Source: Chitinophaga oryzae (GTDB lineage Bacteria; Bacteroidota; Bacteroidia; Chitinophagales; Chitinophagaceae). From it: a stretch of DNA of 64,000 bases. Below, piece after piece: positions 51,312 to 63,965 of the stretch. The stretch spans positions 5,084,001 through 5,148,000 of the forward strand of contig NZ_CP051204.2 in NCBI RefSeq assembly GCF_012516375.2, in the 5' to 3' direction. A program made the translations under genes and the position numbers. Below the pieces are notes generated by a model that searched no databases, was not told the origin of the DNA, and was given only the letters and a program-made list of their open reading frames with translations. Numbering within the stretch: the stretch's first letter is position 1; every line of letters begins with the position of its first letter.

Positions 51312-54130
51312 TTAAAAGGATCCCTTTATGCCCAGATTATACAGGCGTGTTTGCGGAGCGCTGCCTACGTTCATTTCGAGCACTTTACGTTCTGCCGATA
51401 TCGTTAACAGATTAAAAGCGCTGACGTATACTCCCATTTCTTTCACCACTTTCTTTTTACCCAGCAAACCGCTCATATCATAGGAAATCTGCACTTTCTC
51501 CAGGTCTATGCGATTGGTCTTATACAACCAGAAATCTGAATTGCGGAAATTATTATCGCTGGCGAGCGTAGTCAGACGGGGATATCTGGCTGTTTCCGCT
51601 GTTTCCGGTGTCCAGCGGTCTCTTACGATAGCAGAATATTTGCTTTCTCCTGCAACCCAAAACCAGGAATTATTCTTCATATCGTATGCGCCAAAGCGGC
51701 CCACCCCCAGCGCCATAAAAGAGAAGTTCCTCCACCTCGCGCCCAGATTTATGCCCAGCGTAAGCGGAGAACCAAACCAGCCGGCACGGCCCAGGTACAC
51801 TTCATCACGGGCATCAACGACGCCGTCCCCGTTTTGATCTTTATATTTGATATCACCTGGTTTTACCTGGCCAAAAGCCTGGGCAGGAGAATTTTTAATA
51901 TCATTCTCATCACGGAAAAAGCCAAGGCTTTTTAATCCCCATATGGCATCCAGCGGTTTTCCCTCGCGGCGCTGGTATTCGTCGGCATATAATTCTGCGC
52001 GTTTCGTGGCCATCGTTTTGTAATAGCTGCCTACCAGCCCTATAGTATAACTCACCTCCCTCAACTTACTATGGAAACTAAGGTTGAAGTCAAAACCCAC
52101 CCGCTTGTCATCATTATAATTGATATAGGGAATGAAAGAGGATAACGGGAACCCGGTGGTAAAGTAGGAAGGATAAAGTACGTCAGGCTGTATAATGTTG
52201 CCGGTGATTTTATTGACAAAGAAATTACCATTCAGTTTTATCAGCTGATGGAAGAAAGAACCATCCAGGCCGATGCTGATTTCTTCCCTCTTAGGGAAAC
52301 GCATGTCCGGGTTAGCTCCCCGGCGCGACTCGGTGGCCTGAACGCCGGTACCGTCTTTCCAGCCAAACCAGCTCCCCTGGGTGGTATAGGCCCCCTGGTA
52401 CAGATAGTAGGATAAAATATCCAGGTCAGTGTGCAGCACTCCAGCGGAAGCAGTCAACCGAAGATCATCGATCGCTGATATTCTCCGCAGGAAGGGTGCA
52501 TTACTGATTCGCCAGCCGAGCGACACCGTCGGAGAAAAAGCACTCCGGTTTCCTTCCGGCAGTTTTGCACTATGGACCATGGCGCTGCTCAAATCAACAT
52601 AATAGGTATTTTTGAAATTATAGCCCAGTTGCAAACCCAGGTTGGCATTACTGGTGCGGTGATAAACGGCAGATTCTGACTGCTGAAAACCATTCACCAG
52701 CAAAACAGCAGAGAGATGATGGTCACCGCCGACAGTATTCAGATAATTGAACTGACCAGTGGCAGCGACGGTTTGACGGTACCAGCTGTTGCTCGCATTC
52801 TGCACGCCGGACGTCGCATCCTGCCCGTACTGGGTAAGGCTGCTGATTACATCCTTACCGGAAAACGTGTTCCACGTCGGCGCATATACGGCATAACTGT
52901 TATTGTAGGCAAGATTATAGGAGGTATTATAATCTACAGCAAACGTAGCGTGGAAGGAAAGCCCTTTCAGCAAATTTCTGAGGTCTGCATTCACGCCGGT
53001 ATTGAACAGGAATTGCCGGCTTATATACCGGTTGTTGCCACCGGCATAGATAGCAGCAAAAGGGTTGGTCTGGTCCAGCTGTGTGCCACCCAGCAAATAC
53101 TTCCCGTCAATAATATGGTTACTGTTTTTCACCAGCACATTGGCCGCTTCATCATCCGGCCGCAGCATGTCTATGGGAATAAGCGGCGCAAAACGATAGG
53201 GGCGCAAGGTGGACGCACTGCTCCAATAATCGGTATTTACCCCTCTTCCGGTATAGAAGACAGCGCTGGCGTCTATATTACAGGAAATATAATCATTCAG
53301 GTTAACGTCTACGTTACCACGCAGATTGAGGCGGTCCGATTTCCCATTTTGGCGGGCCTCCCCAAAGTTGAGCAGGGATCCGGAAGTCTGATAGCCGATA
53401 TTGGTATAATAGCGGGCCTTCTCATTTCCACCGGATATCTCCGCCGTTACATCATAACGGCTAAAAAATTTTTTGAGGTATTCATCTGAATAATAATCTA
53501 CGTCGGGGTACCTGTATTTATTTTTGCCGGAGGCATAATGGTCAATGGTTTCAGGGGTATACAGGTCTGCAAGGCCGTCATTGCGGCGCGCCTCATTATA
53601 GAGCGTCATATACTCAGCAGATCCCAGGTAGGCGGGATATGCTTTAGGGACCCTGATCCCCCGTTTGCTCTTACATCTATCCGCTGGTTGCCGGGTTTTC
53701 CTCTTTTGGTGGTAATATATATCACGCCTTTCGCAGCCCGGCTGCCATATAACGCTACTGCATTTACCCCTTTGAGAAAAGAAACCTGGTCTATTTCCGT
53801 GGGTAATACATTAGTGGCATCGCGGGGTACTCCGTCGATCACGAGCAGGTAAGTGCCCATTCCCCACATACTATTGCCATTAAAACCATTGGCCCAGCTC
53901 TCCATATTCTCGAGGCTGTAGTTCATATAGTTTTGCGTCATTTGTGAGGCTACGTCCACCACTGCAATACCACCTGGCAGCTCATTTCTATGCACTCTGC
54001 GGAATGCTGCCTGCGCAGTATTGCTGTCCGGAGCATTGGATATAATGGTGCCTGTAGTATCCTGTGCCTGTGTCATCTGCACAAGGCCTGTCAATACAAT
54101 AGCGGCTATGAATGCTTTCATCTGGTTCAT
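51312..54130 (-). pseudogene. susC: SusC-like TonB-dependent transporter split by a single-base frameshift
   Basis: Two frames together make one SusC. The upstream frame (54130 to 53606) has a signal peptide, the plug and the motif VSFLKGVNAVALYGSRAAKG, ending after DVRANGGSGS. The downstream frame contains VPKAYPAYLGSAEYMTLYNE and all of the barrel to YNLGIKGSF at 51312. Restoring one base in the run of five Cs at 53658-53662 (G5 on the coding strand) gives 939 continuous residues with the normal SusC sequence RANGGIRVPKAYPAYLG. There is no carboxypeptidase-D-like N-terminal domain, so the intact protein would be of the short type. It could be a real pseudogene, a recent lesion, a slippage site, or an assembly error. 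Confidence 0.85.
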
Positions 54131-54176
54131 GAATTTTTGAAATTAGCGGAAACGATACAAGCAGGAACTGCACGTT

Positions 54177-56063
54177 TTACCATCCGGGGTTTTGTTTAAA
54201 CTCCACGTACATATTAACATCGGCGTTTTTCAGCGGCAGCCAATAGTGCTTCTCTGAATACTTCCGCTCCAGGATTACGGTTTCACGTAAGTTGAGCACC
54301 TTATTATTCCCGGGATCGGCCGTACTGAATGTTGGCGACCGGTCAAACTCCACTGATTTTTTCAGGGTGTACGGCCGTTGTATCAGCAACATCCACCTTC
54401 TCAGATCATTAAAACGATGGCCTTCAAAAGAGAGTTCTACTGCCCGCTCGCGCCGGACTTCGCTCATAAATTCGTCCAGCGCGCCGGTAAAGCGGGCAGC
54501 CACATGTCCTGCTCCTGCCCTGTCCCGGATGGTATTGATGGCGTCTAATGCCGTTTTATTATAGTTACCGGACTTCCCTGTTGCAGCACCATACCCTTCA
54601 GCAGCCGCTTCTGCATACATCAGGTACACGTCTGCCAGGCGCATGTAAGGCAGATGGATATTGAGCGCCTTATCATAGCTCCAGCCGTTATCGAACCTGT
54701 TGGCCGTCATAGGTACAAACTTGTGGAGCAAATAACCGGACCGGCTGGCGCTGCTGACATCGCGGTAACTGCCGCCGGTGTAAAGGTTCGCATAGCGGTT
54801 GTTTTCATCCGTGGTGGCGCCTTGCACACATTTTACCCCGTCGAACACGATATCGTTATAAAAACGGGGGTCCCTTCCCTTCCAGGGATATGCCGGATCG
54901 TAACCCGATTCCGGGTCGGCCTGTGTGATGTCTTTAATGGGCTGCCCGTTAGCCATGCCATAGTAGTCTACATAGTTGGCAGTTGGCACAAAAGTGATGG
55001 TTTCTCCTGTCAGCAAAGCGGAGCCATACTGTTTCGCGGTGCCATAGGTAGACCCGTGGGCGCCGTAGTAAGGGCCGCGAAAGATTGCTTCCGTGCCTCC
55101 CGGCATTAACCAGTTCTGGCCCGCGCTGTAGAAATTGGTATAATACTTTGAAAAATCCACGAGGCTATAAGGCGCGTCGCCCGACTCGCAGCGTTGCAAC
55201 AGTTCGCCGAAGGCCTCGGCCGCCTTCTGGCAATAGGTTGTGTTATATGTTTTACTGCCGGTAGATACATAGTTCATCAGGGGACTTCCTGCCCACAGAT
55301 AATTTTTGCCCAGATAACCCAGCGCCATGATCTTATTAATGCGCAACTGATTTTTTCCCAGCGTCCTTTTACCGGCGGTAGTATTATCCCAGTTCACCGG
55401 CAATAGTTTTGCCGCCTCGGCGAAATCGGCGGCTGCTTTATCTGCACACTCGCTGTATTTGAGCCGCGGCAGTGTTAACTTCTGATCGCCGGGAAGCACT
55501 TTATCTATATAAGGCAGGCCACCGAAATACTGCATGAACATAAAATGAAACCATCCCCTGAAAAACAACAACTGGCCTTTGATCAGGTCTTTTTCTTCCT
55601 GGGTGGCATCGGTGAGATTATTGAGATTTTCCAGGCCCATATTGGCTTTACGAATGCCATACCAGCCCAGCTTCCACAATGATTTTGCAAAGCGGTCGTC
55701 ATTCGTGCTGGTATTATTCCGGTCCATCCAACCTGCCTGCCAGCCGTCAAACTGCGACTGCCAGCCCCAGAAATCACCGTTATCTATTTTTATGATGAAG
55801 TGAAAATCGCGCGAGGTCGATTGAATTTCGTCTTCGCCCCAGTTCCAGGAATTTGTCCAGTAAGCGTTGGTAAAATCCGGTATACAATGATAGAGTTCTT
55901 CCGTATACCCCTGGAAACTGATGAAGGTTTTAAAGGCATTATCTGCCGATACCACAGATTGAGGTTCCCTGTCGAGAAACTTTGTACAGGATGCCAGGCC
56001 AAGAAGGACGGTTAAACCAAAGGTGGCCCGTAACAGCTTTATATATTTATTCACAACAGTCAT
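54177..56063 (-). CDS. susD: SusD-like lipoprotein (first pair of the xylan locus)
   Basis: 628 residues. Signal peptide with lipobox GLASC (C26) and the N-terminal SusD block TKFLDREPQSVVSADNAF. The core has LLFFRGWFHFMFMQYFGG and LKYSECADKAAADFAEAA, and the C-terminal RagB block is VRRERAVELSFEGHRFNDL. It starts 2 bp after the stop of the first SusC gene, showing tight coupling. Its predicted partner is the 1045-residue SusC. It would present xylan fragments to that barrel. Confidence 0.95.
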   Translation of the reverse strand: MTVVNKYIKLLRATFGLTVLLGLASCTKFLDREPQSVVSADNAFKTFISFQGYTEELYHCIPDFTNAYWTNSWNWGEDEIQSTSRDFHFIIKIDNGDFWGWQSQFDGWQAGWMDRNNTSTNDDRFAKSLWKLGWYGIRKANMGLENLNNLTDATQEEKDLIKGQLLFFRGWFHFMFMQYFGGLPYIDKVLPGDQKLTLPRLKYSECADKAAADFAEAAKLLPVNWDNTTAGKRTLGKNQLRINKIMALGYLGKNYLWAGSPLMNYVSTGSKTYNTTYCQKAAEAFGELLQRCESGDAPYSLVDFSKYYTNFYSAGQNWLMPGGTEAIFRGPYYGAHGSTYGTAKQYGSALLTGETITFVPTANYVDYYGMANGQPIKDITQADPESGYDPAYPWKGRDPRFYNDIVFDGVKCVQGATTDENNRYANLYTGGSYRDVSSASRSGYLLHKFVPMTANRFDNGWSYDKALNIHLPYMRLADVYLMYAEAAAEGYGAATGKSGNYNKTALDAINTIRDRAGAGHVAARFTGALDEFMSEVRRERAVELSFEGHRFNDLRRWMLLIQRPYTLKKSVEFDRSPTFSTADPGNNKVLNLRETVILERKYSEKHYWLPLKNADVNMYVEFKQNPGW

Positions 56064-56065
56064 GT

Positions 56066-59000
56066 TTAGAAGGTTAAATTGGCGCCGAGATTATAACGTT
56101 TTACAGTGGGGTAAGCTCCCTGCGATGCCCAACCGGTACCGGCAAAGTTTGACTCGCGGTCATCCGGCATTTTACTCCAGGCGGCCAGGTTATTACCGTT
56201 GAGATATACTCTCAGCGATTCAAGCCCCGCCCGTTTGATAAACCCTGTATTAAACGTATAGGCAATTTCAGCGTTCTTTAATCGCAGGTAGGAACCATCA
56301 AACATATATTGCGTACCCCGGTAATAATCTGCCGGCGTCGACAACCAGCGGGGCATTGGCACGTCTGCACCGGTGTTGTTCTTTGACCAGTAGGCACCTT
56401 CATTATAAACGGTGTGCCCCTGTGATGACAGGCTATTGAAAACCACCTGGCGGGTGACATTATTGGCAGCATAGAACTGTACAAAGACACTCAGCCCCTT
56501 CCAGTCTATGCCCATTGTGGCGTTATAGGTATTGGCGGGCCAACCGCTATGCCCGTAAGGGATATTATCCCGTGCATCAATCACCCCATCGCCATTGTAA
56601 TCCACGAGGTAGTAGTTGCCAGGTAACTTCTGATTATCGTTGGTATTATGCATGGTACTCCCGTACAGCTCATCCCAGGTGTTATAAAATCCCTGGCTCA
56701 CGTATGAATAAGCCTGGCCAATCTGCATGCCTTCTGATTTTTGATAAGCCGGCAGTAATGCGGGATTATCTGCCTCGATGACTTTATTTTTTGTATGGGT
56801 CATATTCAGATCGGCCCAAACACGGGTTTGTTTGGATGCCTGGTAGTTGAAATGCAGCTCCAGTTCATACCCCTGGGAATTTACCCTGCCCAGATTGGCC
56901 ACCGGCGGCGTGGCGCCGTAATAAGAAGGTACAGAAGTGCGGTTAGCCAGTAATATTTTGGAGCGCTTATCCTGGAAGAAATCGGCCTTACCTTTTATAA
57001 ATCCGTTAAATAATTCAAAGTCGGTGCCCACATTGATTTTTTCCGCCTGTTCCCATTGTACATTGGGATTACCGACAGTAGCCTCCCGGTACCAGTTGTA
57101 CGGGCTTTGCTCAGCCCCTTCACCGGAAGTACCCAGTCGTGCCTGACCACCATATGCCCAGTCAGTGAGGTAAAGGAAGCGGCCGGCCACGTTATCAAAA
57201 CCTGTTTGCCCATACGAAGCACGGACCTTCAACAGGTCCAGGAACCTGATGTTCTTCATAAATGGCTCATTGGATACGATCCAGTTCACACCACCGGAAG
57301 AAAAAAAGGCAAAACGGTACTTAGGCGCAAATTTTTCGGAGCCATTATAGGCGCCGTTGTACTCAAATGTATATTTGTCGTTGTAGGTATAAGTGGTACG
57401 AAACACCCAGTCTTCCCGGTACGAGGGGATCATGCTGCCATAAGCTGTTACATTACGGTTCAGCAGCCCCATGGCAGTTACGTTATGTTTTTTCGCAATT
57501 GTCCTGGCATAATTCAGCTGCAACTGGTAGAATAACCGGCGCTGGTTATCGGTCACGGCGCCTGCTGCCGGCGCCCATTTTGCTCCTTCCTGGAAATCGA
57601 AATTAGTAACGCCGTCAAAGGCGCTTCTGTAAAACACATTTCCTGTTGCCGGGTCAATCCATTTCCTTTGTACATCATTGTAAAGATCATTTACGCCTCT
57701 GTTACTTTCCACAAAAGTGTTATCCATAGAAAGCGTGCCGTTAAACTTCAGTCCATGGAGGAGCATGTCCAGATTTTGTTCTACCGTAAAATCGGTGGTA
57801 ATGCGGGTAGTCGTCTGATATTGAATACCACCCACTGCCAGGTTTCTCGCCGAATTCTCCGCCCTTCCTTCATTAGGCGCATAATATCCCCAGGAGCCGT
57901 CGGCATATACCGGCAGGAACACGTCCGGCGCAGTCGTATAGGCATCAATCCAAGATCCGTATTGATTTCCTGAAAATCCCCACGGGCTTTTCCTTACGCC
58001 ATACGATCCGGCAAGATTTACTTTAAAGAGCGTGGAAGGCGTTAATTGAAAGTCCAGGTTAGACCGGACATTCAAGCGGTTAAAGCCGAAACCGGGTTTA
58101 TATCCGCGTCTGTTATCATAAATTTTGAAAAGGTCGCCTTCATGCAGGAAGTCCGCACTGGTGAAGTATTTGACAAAACGTGTTCCTCCGCTGATATTCA
58201 CGTTGGCATTTTGTGACATCGCGTAATTTCTGAATAACGTTTTCGCCCAATCTACATTGGGATAACGTTCTGCTTCTTCCAGGTTCGCCGGATGCCGGTA
58301 CTTATCCAAAATAGCCTGAGGGTAATAATTGTTCCAGCTTTCGGGCTTTAATGCCAGCTCGTACTCGATCGCTTCGTTAACGGTACGCAGGGCATTGTAG
58401 GAATCTGCCTTGCCGGGCAATTTGGAAGGAGCTTTCAGCGTTGTGTTGATCGTGGCGCGGATCGCTGCCTTACCTGTTTTTCCCCGCTTAGTAGTGATCA
58501 GGATAACGCCGTTGGCGCCCCGTGAACCGAATACGGCGGTTGCCGAAGCATCTTTCAATACCGTTACTGTTTCTACAGAACCAATATCCACGCTGTTCAT
58601 AGGACGTTCCACCCCATCCACCAGTATCAGCGGGTTGCTGTTATTCCAGGTACTGAGGCCGCGGATAATCAGCTGGGGATCTTCCTCACCGGGCAGACCG
58701 GTACTTTGGGCGGTAATCAACCCGGGCACATTTCCGGTGAGGGCAGCCCCGATATTTGATACGCCGCCCGCCCGTTCGAGCACCTTGCCGGAGGTTTGCG
58801 AAACGGCAGCTACCACACTGGCCTGCTTTTGACGGCCATACCCCACCACTACCACATCTTCCAACCCAACTACTTTGTCTTTCATGGTAACCGTTATCTC
58901 CGCCCGGTTCAGGATGTTTACTTCCTGGGATACTTTTCCTATGTAGCTAAAAACGAGCACTTGTTTGCCGGACGGGACATGAATAAGAAACTTACCATCA

Positions 59001-59203
59001 CCGTCAGTACTGGCACTGACCTTCGTTTCTTTTACCAGTATCGTTGTACCCGGGATGGGCGTGTTTTTTTCATCCAGCACTACTCCCCGGACCACACTTC
59101 CATCCTGGGCCTGTAATGGTGAATAGCCGGGCGCTGCCGACAGCATTAGCGCCGTCAATGCCAGCCATTTCCATGACATCTGCGAAAGAATCATTTTAAA
59201 CAT
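56066..59203 (-). CDS. susC: SusC-like TonB-dependent transporter (first pair of the xylan locus)
   Basis: 1045 residues from ATG 59203 (MFKMILSQMSWKWLALTALM), chosen because the outermost ATG gives no signal peptide. A carboxypeptidase-D regulatory-like domain (about 35-110; VVRGVVLDEKNTPIPGTTIL) precedes the plug with LEDVVVVGYGRQKQASVVAA and the signature VTVLKDASATAVFGSRGANG. The barrel ends in YNLGANLTF. No STN domain is present, so regulation is by the HTCS and not by a sigma factor. It is the transport half of the leading SusCD pair and comes right after a 417-bp gene-free leader. Confidence 0.95.
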   Translation of the reverse strand: MFKMILSQMSWKWLALTALMLSAAPGYSPLQAQDGSVVRGVVLDEKNTPIPGTTILVKETKVSASTDGDGKFLIHVPSGKQVLVFSYIGKVSQEVNILNRAEITVTMKDKVVGLEDVVVVGYGRQKQASVVAAVSQTSGKVLERAGGVSNIGAALTGNVPGLITAQSTGLPGEEDPQLIIRGLSTWNNSNPLILVDGVERPMNSVDIGSVETVTVLKDASATAVFGSRGANGVILITTKRGKTGKAAIRATINTTLKAPSKLPGKADSYNALRTVNEAIEYELALKPESWNNYYPQAILDKYRHPANLEEAERYPNVDWAKTLFRNYAMSQNANVNISGGTRFVKYFTSADFLHEGDLFKIYDNRRGYKPGFGFNRLNVRSNLDFQLTPSTLFKVNLAGSYGVRKSPWGFSGNQYGSWIDAYTTAPDVFLPVYADGSWGYYAPNEGRAENSARNLAVGGIQYQTTTRITTDFTVEQNLDMLLHGLKFNGTLSMDNTFVESNRGVNDLYNDVQRKWIDPATGNVFYRSAFDGVTNFDFQEGAKWAPAAGAVTDNQRRLFYQLQLNYARTIAKKHNVTAMGLLNRNVTAYGSMIPSYREDWVFRTTYTYNDKYTFEYNGAYNGSEKFAPKYRFAFFSSGGVNWIVSNEPFMKNIRFLDLLKVRASYGQTGFDNVAGRFLYLTDWAYGGQARLGTSGEGAEQSPYNWYREATVGNPNVQWEQAEKINVGTDFELFNGFIKGKADFFQDKRSKILLANRTSVPSYYGATPPVANLGRVNSQGYELELHFNYQASKQTRVWADLNMTHTKNKVIEADNPALLPAYQKSEGMQIGQAYSYVSQGFYNTWDELYGSTMHNTNDNQKLPGNYYLVDYNGDGVIDARDNIPYGHSGWPANTYNATMGIDWKGLSVFVQFYAANNVTRQVVFNSLSSQGHTVYNEGAYWSKNNTGADVPMPRWLSTPADYYRGTQYMFDGSYLRLKNAEIAYTFNTGFIKRAGLESLRVYLNGNNLAAWSKMPDDRESNFAGTGWASQGAYPTVKRYNLGANLTF

Positions 59204-59620
59204 GGAATTCAGAATATTTAATGTTAGGGCAATACGGGTCCTGACAGCCGGTAAAAGGCCGTCACGCCGGGATACCGGCCGGAACAATCACAATGCGATA
59301 AAAGGCAGTATCGTTACAGAGATGTGGATACTACCCGGTTAGTAATGAAACTGATATTGGTTGATGCGGGACGTGGTAACCCGGGTGCATTGAAATTTCA
59401 TAAGTAATCATTTAACGTTTAAGTGGAATTTTTTTTCATAACGTAACAGTCGAAGATCAGTCAGCAGACACTGAAACTAAAAAAACAACAATCGAATCTA
59501 CAATAGAGACATATATATCGATGCTACGAATCTCCAAAAGGATAGCAATAATGTTTAAATAACCTGCAAACAGCCTGTCTTCCTGTGTTTAGTAACAGGT
59601 ATTAACATCCTGTGCTCCAA
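59204..59620. other. Gene-free region upstream of the SusC operon
   Basis: 417 bp between the first susC and the esterase gene, both on the minus strand. No gene-like frame is present. It is AT-rich around 59400-59560 and should hold the SusCD promoter and the HTCS site, although no exact TAnnTTTG with -33 TTG was found. A short CCTGT/ACAGG inverted repeat lies at about 59582-59599, close to the esterase stop. Confidence 0.5.
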
Positions 59621-61579
<1,959 letters not shown>

Positions 61580-61635
61580 TCAAACAAATAAAATAATCAT
61601 ATACTCCATTAAAGCAAAAAACGGGTGGTGGCCTG

Positions 61636-63627
61636 TTATTTTTCTGCTCTCAACAAGCGGATGTTTTGAATGATGACATCTCCCGAGGAGCCGGCGGGGA
61701 ACCGGATAAAAAGATCATGCTGCCCGGACACCTGGCGCAAACTGCCCGTATGCAACCTGTTTCCTCCCGGCTTCACCTGCACCACAGCGATTTGCCGGCC
61801 CTTCTCCAGGTCGTCGGTGAACAGCTCCAATTTGCCGCCTTTAGTAGCACTGCCCGCTATTTCAATGGTCTTTGCTTCACCGGCAGCGCCAAAATCCACC
61901 CCCGATATCATCAGCCATCCACCATGTACAGAAGAATTGGTAACTGCGGATTCGTCCCCCTGTTTTATTTTGCTGATGCCGTAATAATTGCTGCATCCCA
62001 CCGCCGGAAGTCGGGAGAATCCATCTTTACAAATAAAAAAACGGAAGTCGACCGGGCCTTTTTCTGCAAATAAACCGATGCTGGTCCCTACCCAGCTGTT
62101 AAAATCGGGCTGCGCTTTATCGATGGGCGTTGCGCTCACCGGCAGGCCCACCTGTTGCCAGTCTTTGCCGTTCGTGCTAAAGAAGCCGGTCAGCCGGTGC
62201 CCAAACCGTTCCAGTTTCAGCCAAACATCCTTTCCCTTGTGATATGGCATTTCCCGCAGCGCAGTATCCAATTGCAATACAATACGCGGGCTGTTGCCAT
62301 GGTCATAATAAAGGCGGGCAAACACGCTTTGTTTTCCGTTGGTCAGATAAATACCGCCATGTGCCTCCGGAACAGGGGCATCCACCCTTATGCGGGTAAC
62401 GGCCGTATAATAATGGTCTGTTTCCTTTTGCAACAGGTGTGCGCGGGCACTATCAGGAGACAGGCGGACCCACCCTTTGCGCTGCGTCAGCGAATAGGCC
62501 GCAGCGGCGCGTTGTGTTAAGAAGTGCCACCAGGAGCCCAGGCTGTCGCTGTCAAAACGATCTGTATGCACACTACGCCAGGGTGTGTTATTATTATCCA
62601 GTGCGGGTTTTGCCACAGGCCCGCTAACCGGCGCCTCCCCCCAGGGGCGGTCGCCTTCCCAGGCTACACGATAAAGTGAGGTTTGCCGTCCCATACCGGA
62701 CCAGTCGTCGTCGCCATGCTTTTCATAGCTCTGGCCTATCGTCCACCAGGTGCCATCTGCGAGTTGTACAGGCGCTGAAATATGATTGGGGCGAGGGAAA
62801 GCATTATTCGGGTCGGTAATGGGCCTGAAAAAATCGCCCAGTCGTTCCCACTTAGAGGAATCCGCCGTTAGTGTTGTTGTCCGCAAAACATACTGACCAC
62901 CGGACACGTCACCCGCAGGGAAATAATAATAATATCCGTTACGCTTGCACATCACAGGACCTTCCGCCCAACTGTACTGCAGTCCGGCATTCATCCAGTC
63001 CAGATTGATCACGGAACCGGTGAGTTGCCCGTCCTGCCCAAGCGCCTGTATCCTGTTCACTTTCTGGCCATTTTTAATCAACATATAGGGCTTGCCGTCA
63101 TCATCAACAAAAATGGAGTTATCATAACCAAGCGGACCGGTACGAACATTTTCCCGTACCCGCACCGGAGCGGACCATGGCCCTGCCGGTGATGGCGCCT
63201 TAGCAAACCATTGTCCATGGGAAGAAAAGTAGATCCAGTAGGAACCGTAAAAGTACGTGAGGGCGCCCTGCCATACACCGCTCCCCGGACGGTCCGTTAC
63301 AATATCAGTATTGGAGGGCGGCAAAACGCGGGCAATCACTCTCCAGTGTACCAGGTCTTTGGAATGATAGATAGGGAGATAAGGGTTAAAATGGAAAGAG
63401 GAACCGCAGTGATAGAAGTCATTACCCACCTTTAGCAACGTTGGATCAGGGTGATCACCAGGCAAGACCGGATTGACATAGGTATTTACCCCCGAATAAA
63501 AACGTGCATCGCCGGCATCCGCCACCGGTTGGGGATCGGCTTGCCATGCCGGGGAACTTTGTTGGGCAAGGCCGTTTATCATCAAACTTAAACATACAAA
63601 GACAAAAGCGACAGGTCTTAAAAACAT
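61636..63627 (-). CDS. GH43 family glycosidase with C-terminal beta-sandwich and CBM6-like domain
   Basis: 663 residues from ATG 63627 (MFLRPVAFVFVCLSLMINGLA). The GH43 five-bladed propeller (about 45-330) holds the three acids: LPGDHPDPTLLKVGNDFYH, GYDNSIFVDDDGKPYMLI and SWAEGPVMCKRNGYYYYFPA. A GH43_C2-like beta-sandwich (about 350-520) and a CBM6-like domain (about 530-660) follow. It is probably a beta-xylosidase or alpha-L-arabinofuranosidase acting on imported oligosaccharides. It starts the long minus-strand series esterase - SusCD - SusCD - lipoprotein. The longer in-frame ATG at 63687 would add 20 non-signal residues, so 63627 is preferred. Confidence 0.94.
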   Translation of the reverse strand: MFLRPVAFVFVCLSLMINGLAQQSSPAWQADPQPVADAGDARFYSGVNTYVNPVLPGDHPDPTLLKVGNDFYHCGSSFHFNPYLPIYHSKDLVHWRVIARVLPPSNTDIVTDRPGSGVWQGALTYFYGSYWIYFSSHGQWFAKAPSPAGPWSAPVRVRENVRTGPLGYDNSIFVDDDGKPYMLIKNGQKVNRIQALGQDGQLTGSVINLDWMNAGLQYSWAEGPVMCKRNGYYYYFPAGDVSGGQYVLRTTTLTADSSKWERLGDFFRPITDPNNAFPRPNHISAPVQLADGTWWTIGQSYEKHGDDDWSGMGRQTSLYRVAWEGDRPWGEAPVSGPVAKPALDNNNTPWRSVHTDRFDSDSLGSWWHFLTQRAAAAYSLTQRKGWVRLSPDSARAHLLQKETDHYYTAVTRIRVDAPVPEAHGGIYLTNGKQSVFARLYYDHGNSPRIVLQLDTALREMPYHKGKDVWLKLERFGHRLTGFFSTNGKDWQQVGLPVSATPIDKAQPDFNSWVGTSIGLFAEKGPVDFRFFICKDGFSRLPAVGCSNYYGISKIKQGDESAVTNSSVHGGWLMISGVDFGAAGEAKTIEIAGSATKGGKLELFTDDLEKGRQIAVVQVKPGGNRLHTGSLRQVSGQHDLFIRFPAGSSGDVIIQNIRLLRAEK

Positions 63628-63965
63628 CTGGCAAACGATTTTTTGTGACGACAAGATACCCCTGTGCCCTTCAGCAGACTGCCACAAATGTTGAAATGAA
63701 GGGTAAAAATGTTTCGTCCGGGAATATAACGGCCCCCCTGATTGAATACCAGGAGGACCAACCGACGCAAGGATGAGCGGAGGGCCTCCCGGGAAGTGTT
63801 TTCCCGTACCGGGGGAATTTCAATGCTTTCTATGGACAATATGACGTTTGGGAGCAGGCCAACGATAAGCGGTGTATGAACATTTGTGTAACAAATTCGG
63901 CGATTATTAGCATTGTTCCATTTTTAAATATGTTTCTTTTGTTTCTCTAACAAAATAACCACGAT
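63628..63965. other. Divergent intergenic region, nothing clearly recognised
   Basis: 338 bp between the GH43 gene (minus) and the partial gene starting at 63966 (plus). A near-match TATGTTTC lies at 63929-63936 before the plus gene, with TTG at 63913-63915 but only 13 bp between them, so it is not a good promoter. No repeat or RNA element stands out. Confidence 0.4.

Noticed and set aside
51312..53609. Treating the barrel part as an independent short SusC starting at MTLYNEARRNDG
   Set aside because: It would lack signal peptide and plug. The preceding frame supplies both, and one base restores a normal 939-residue SusC.
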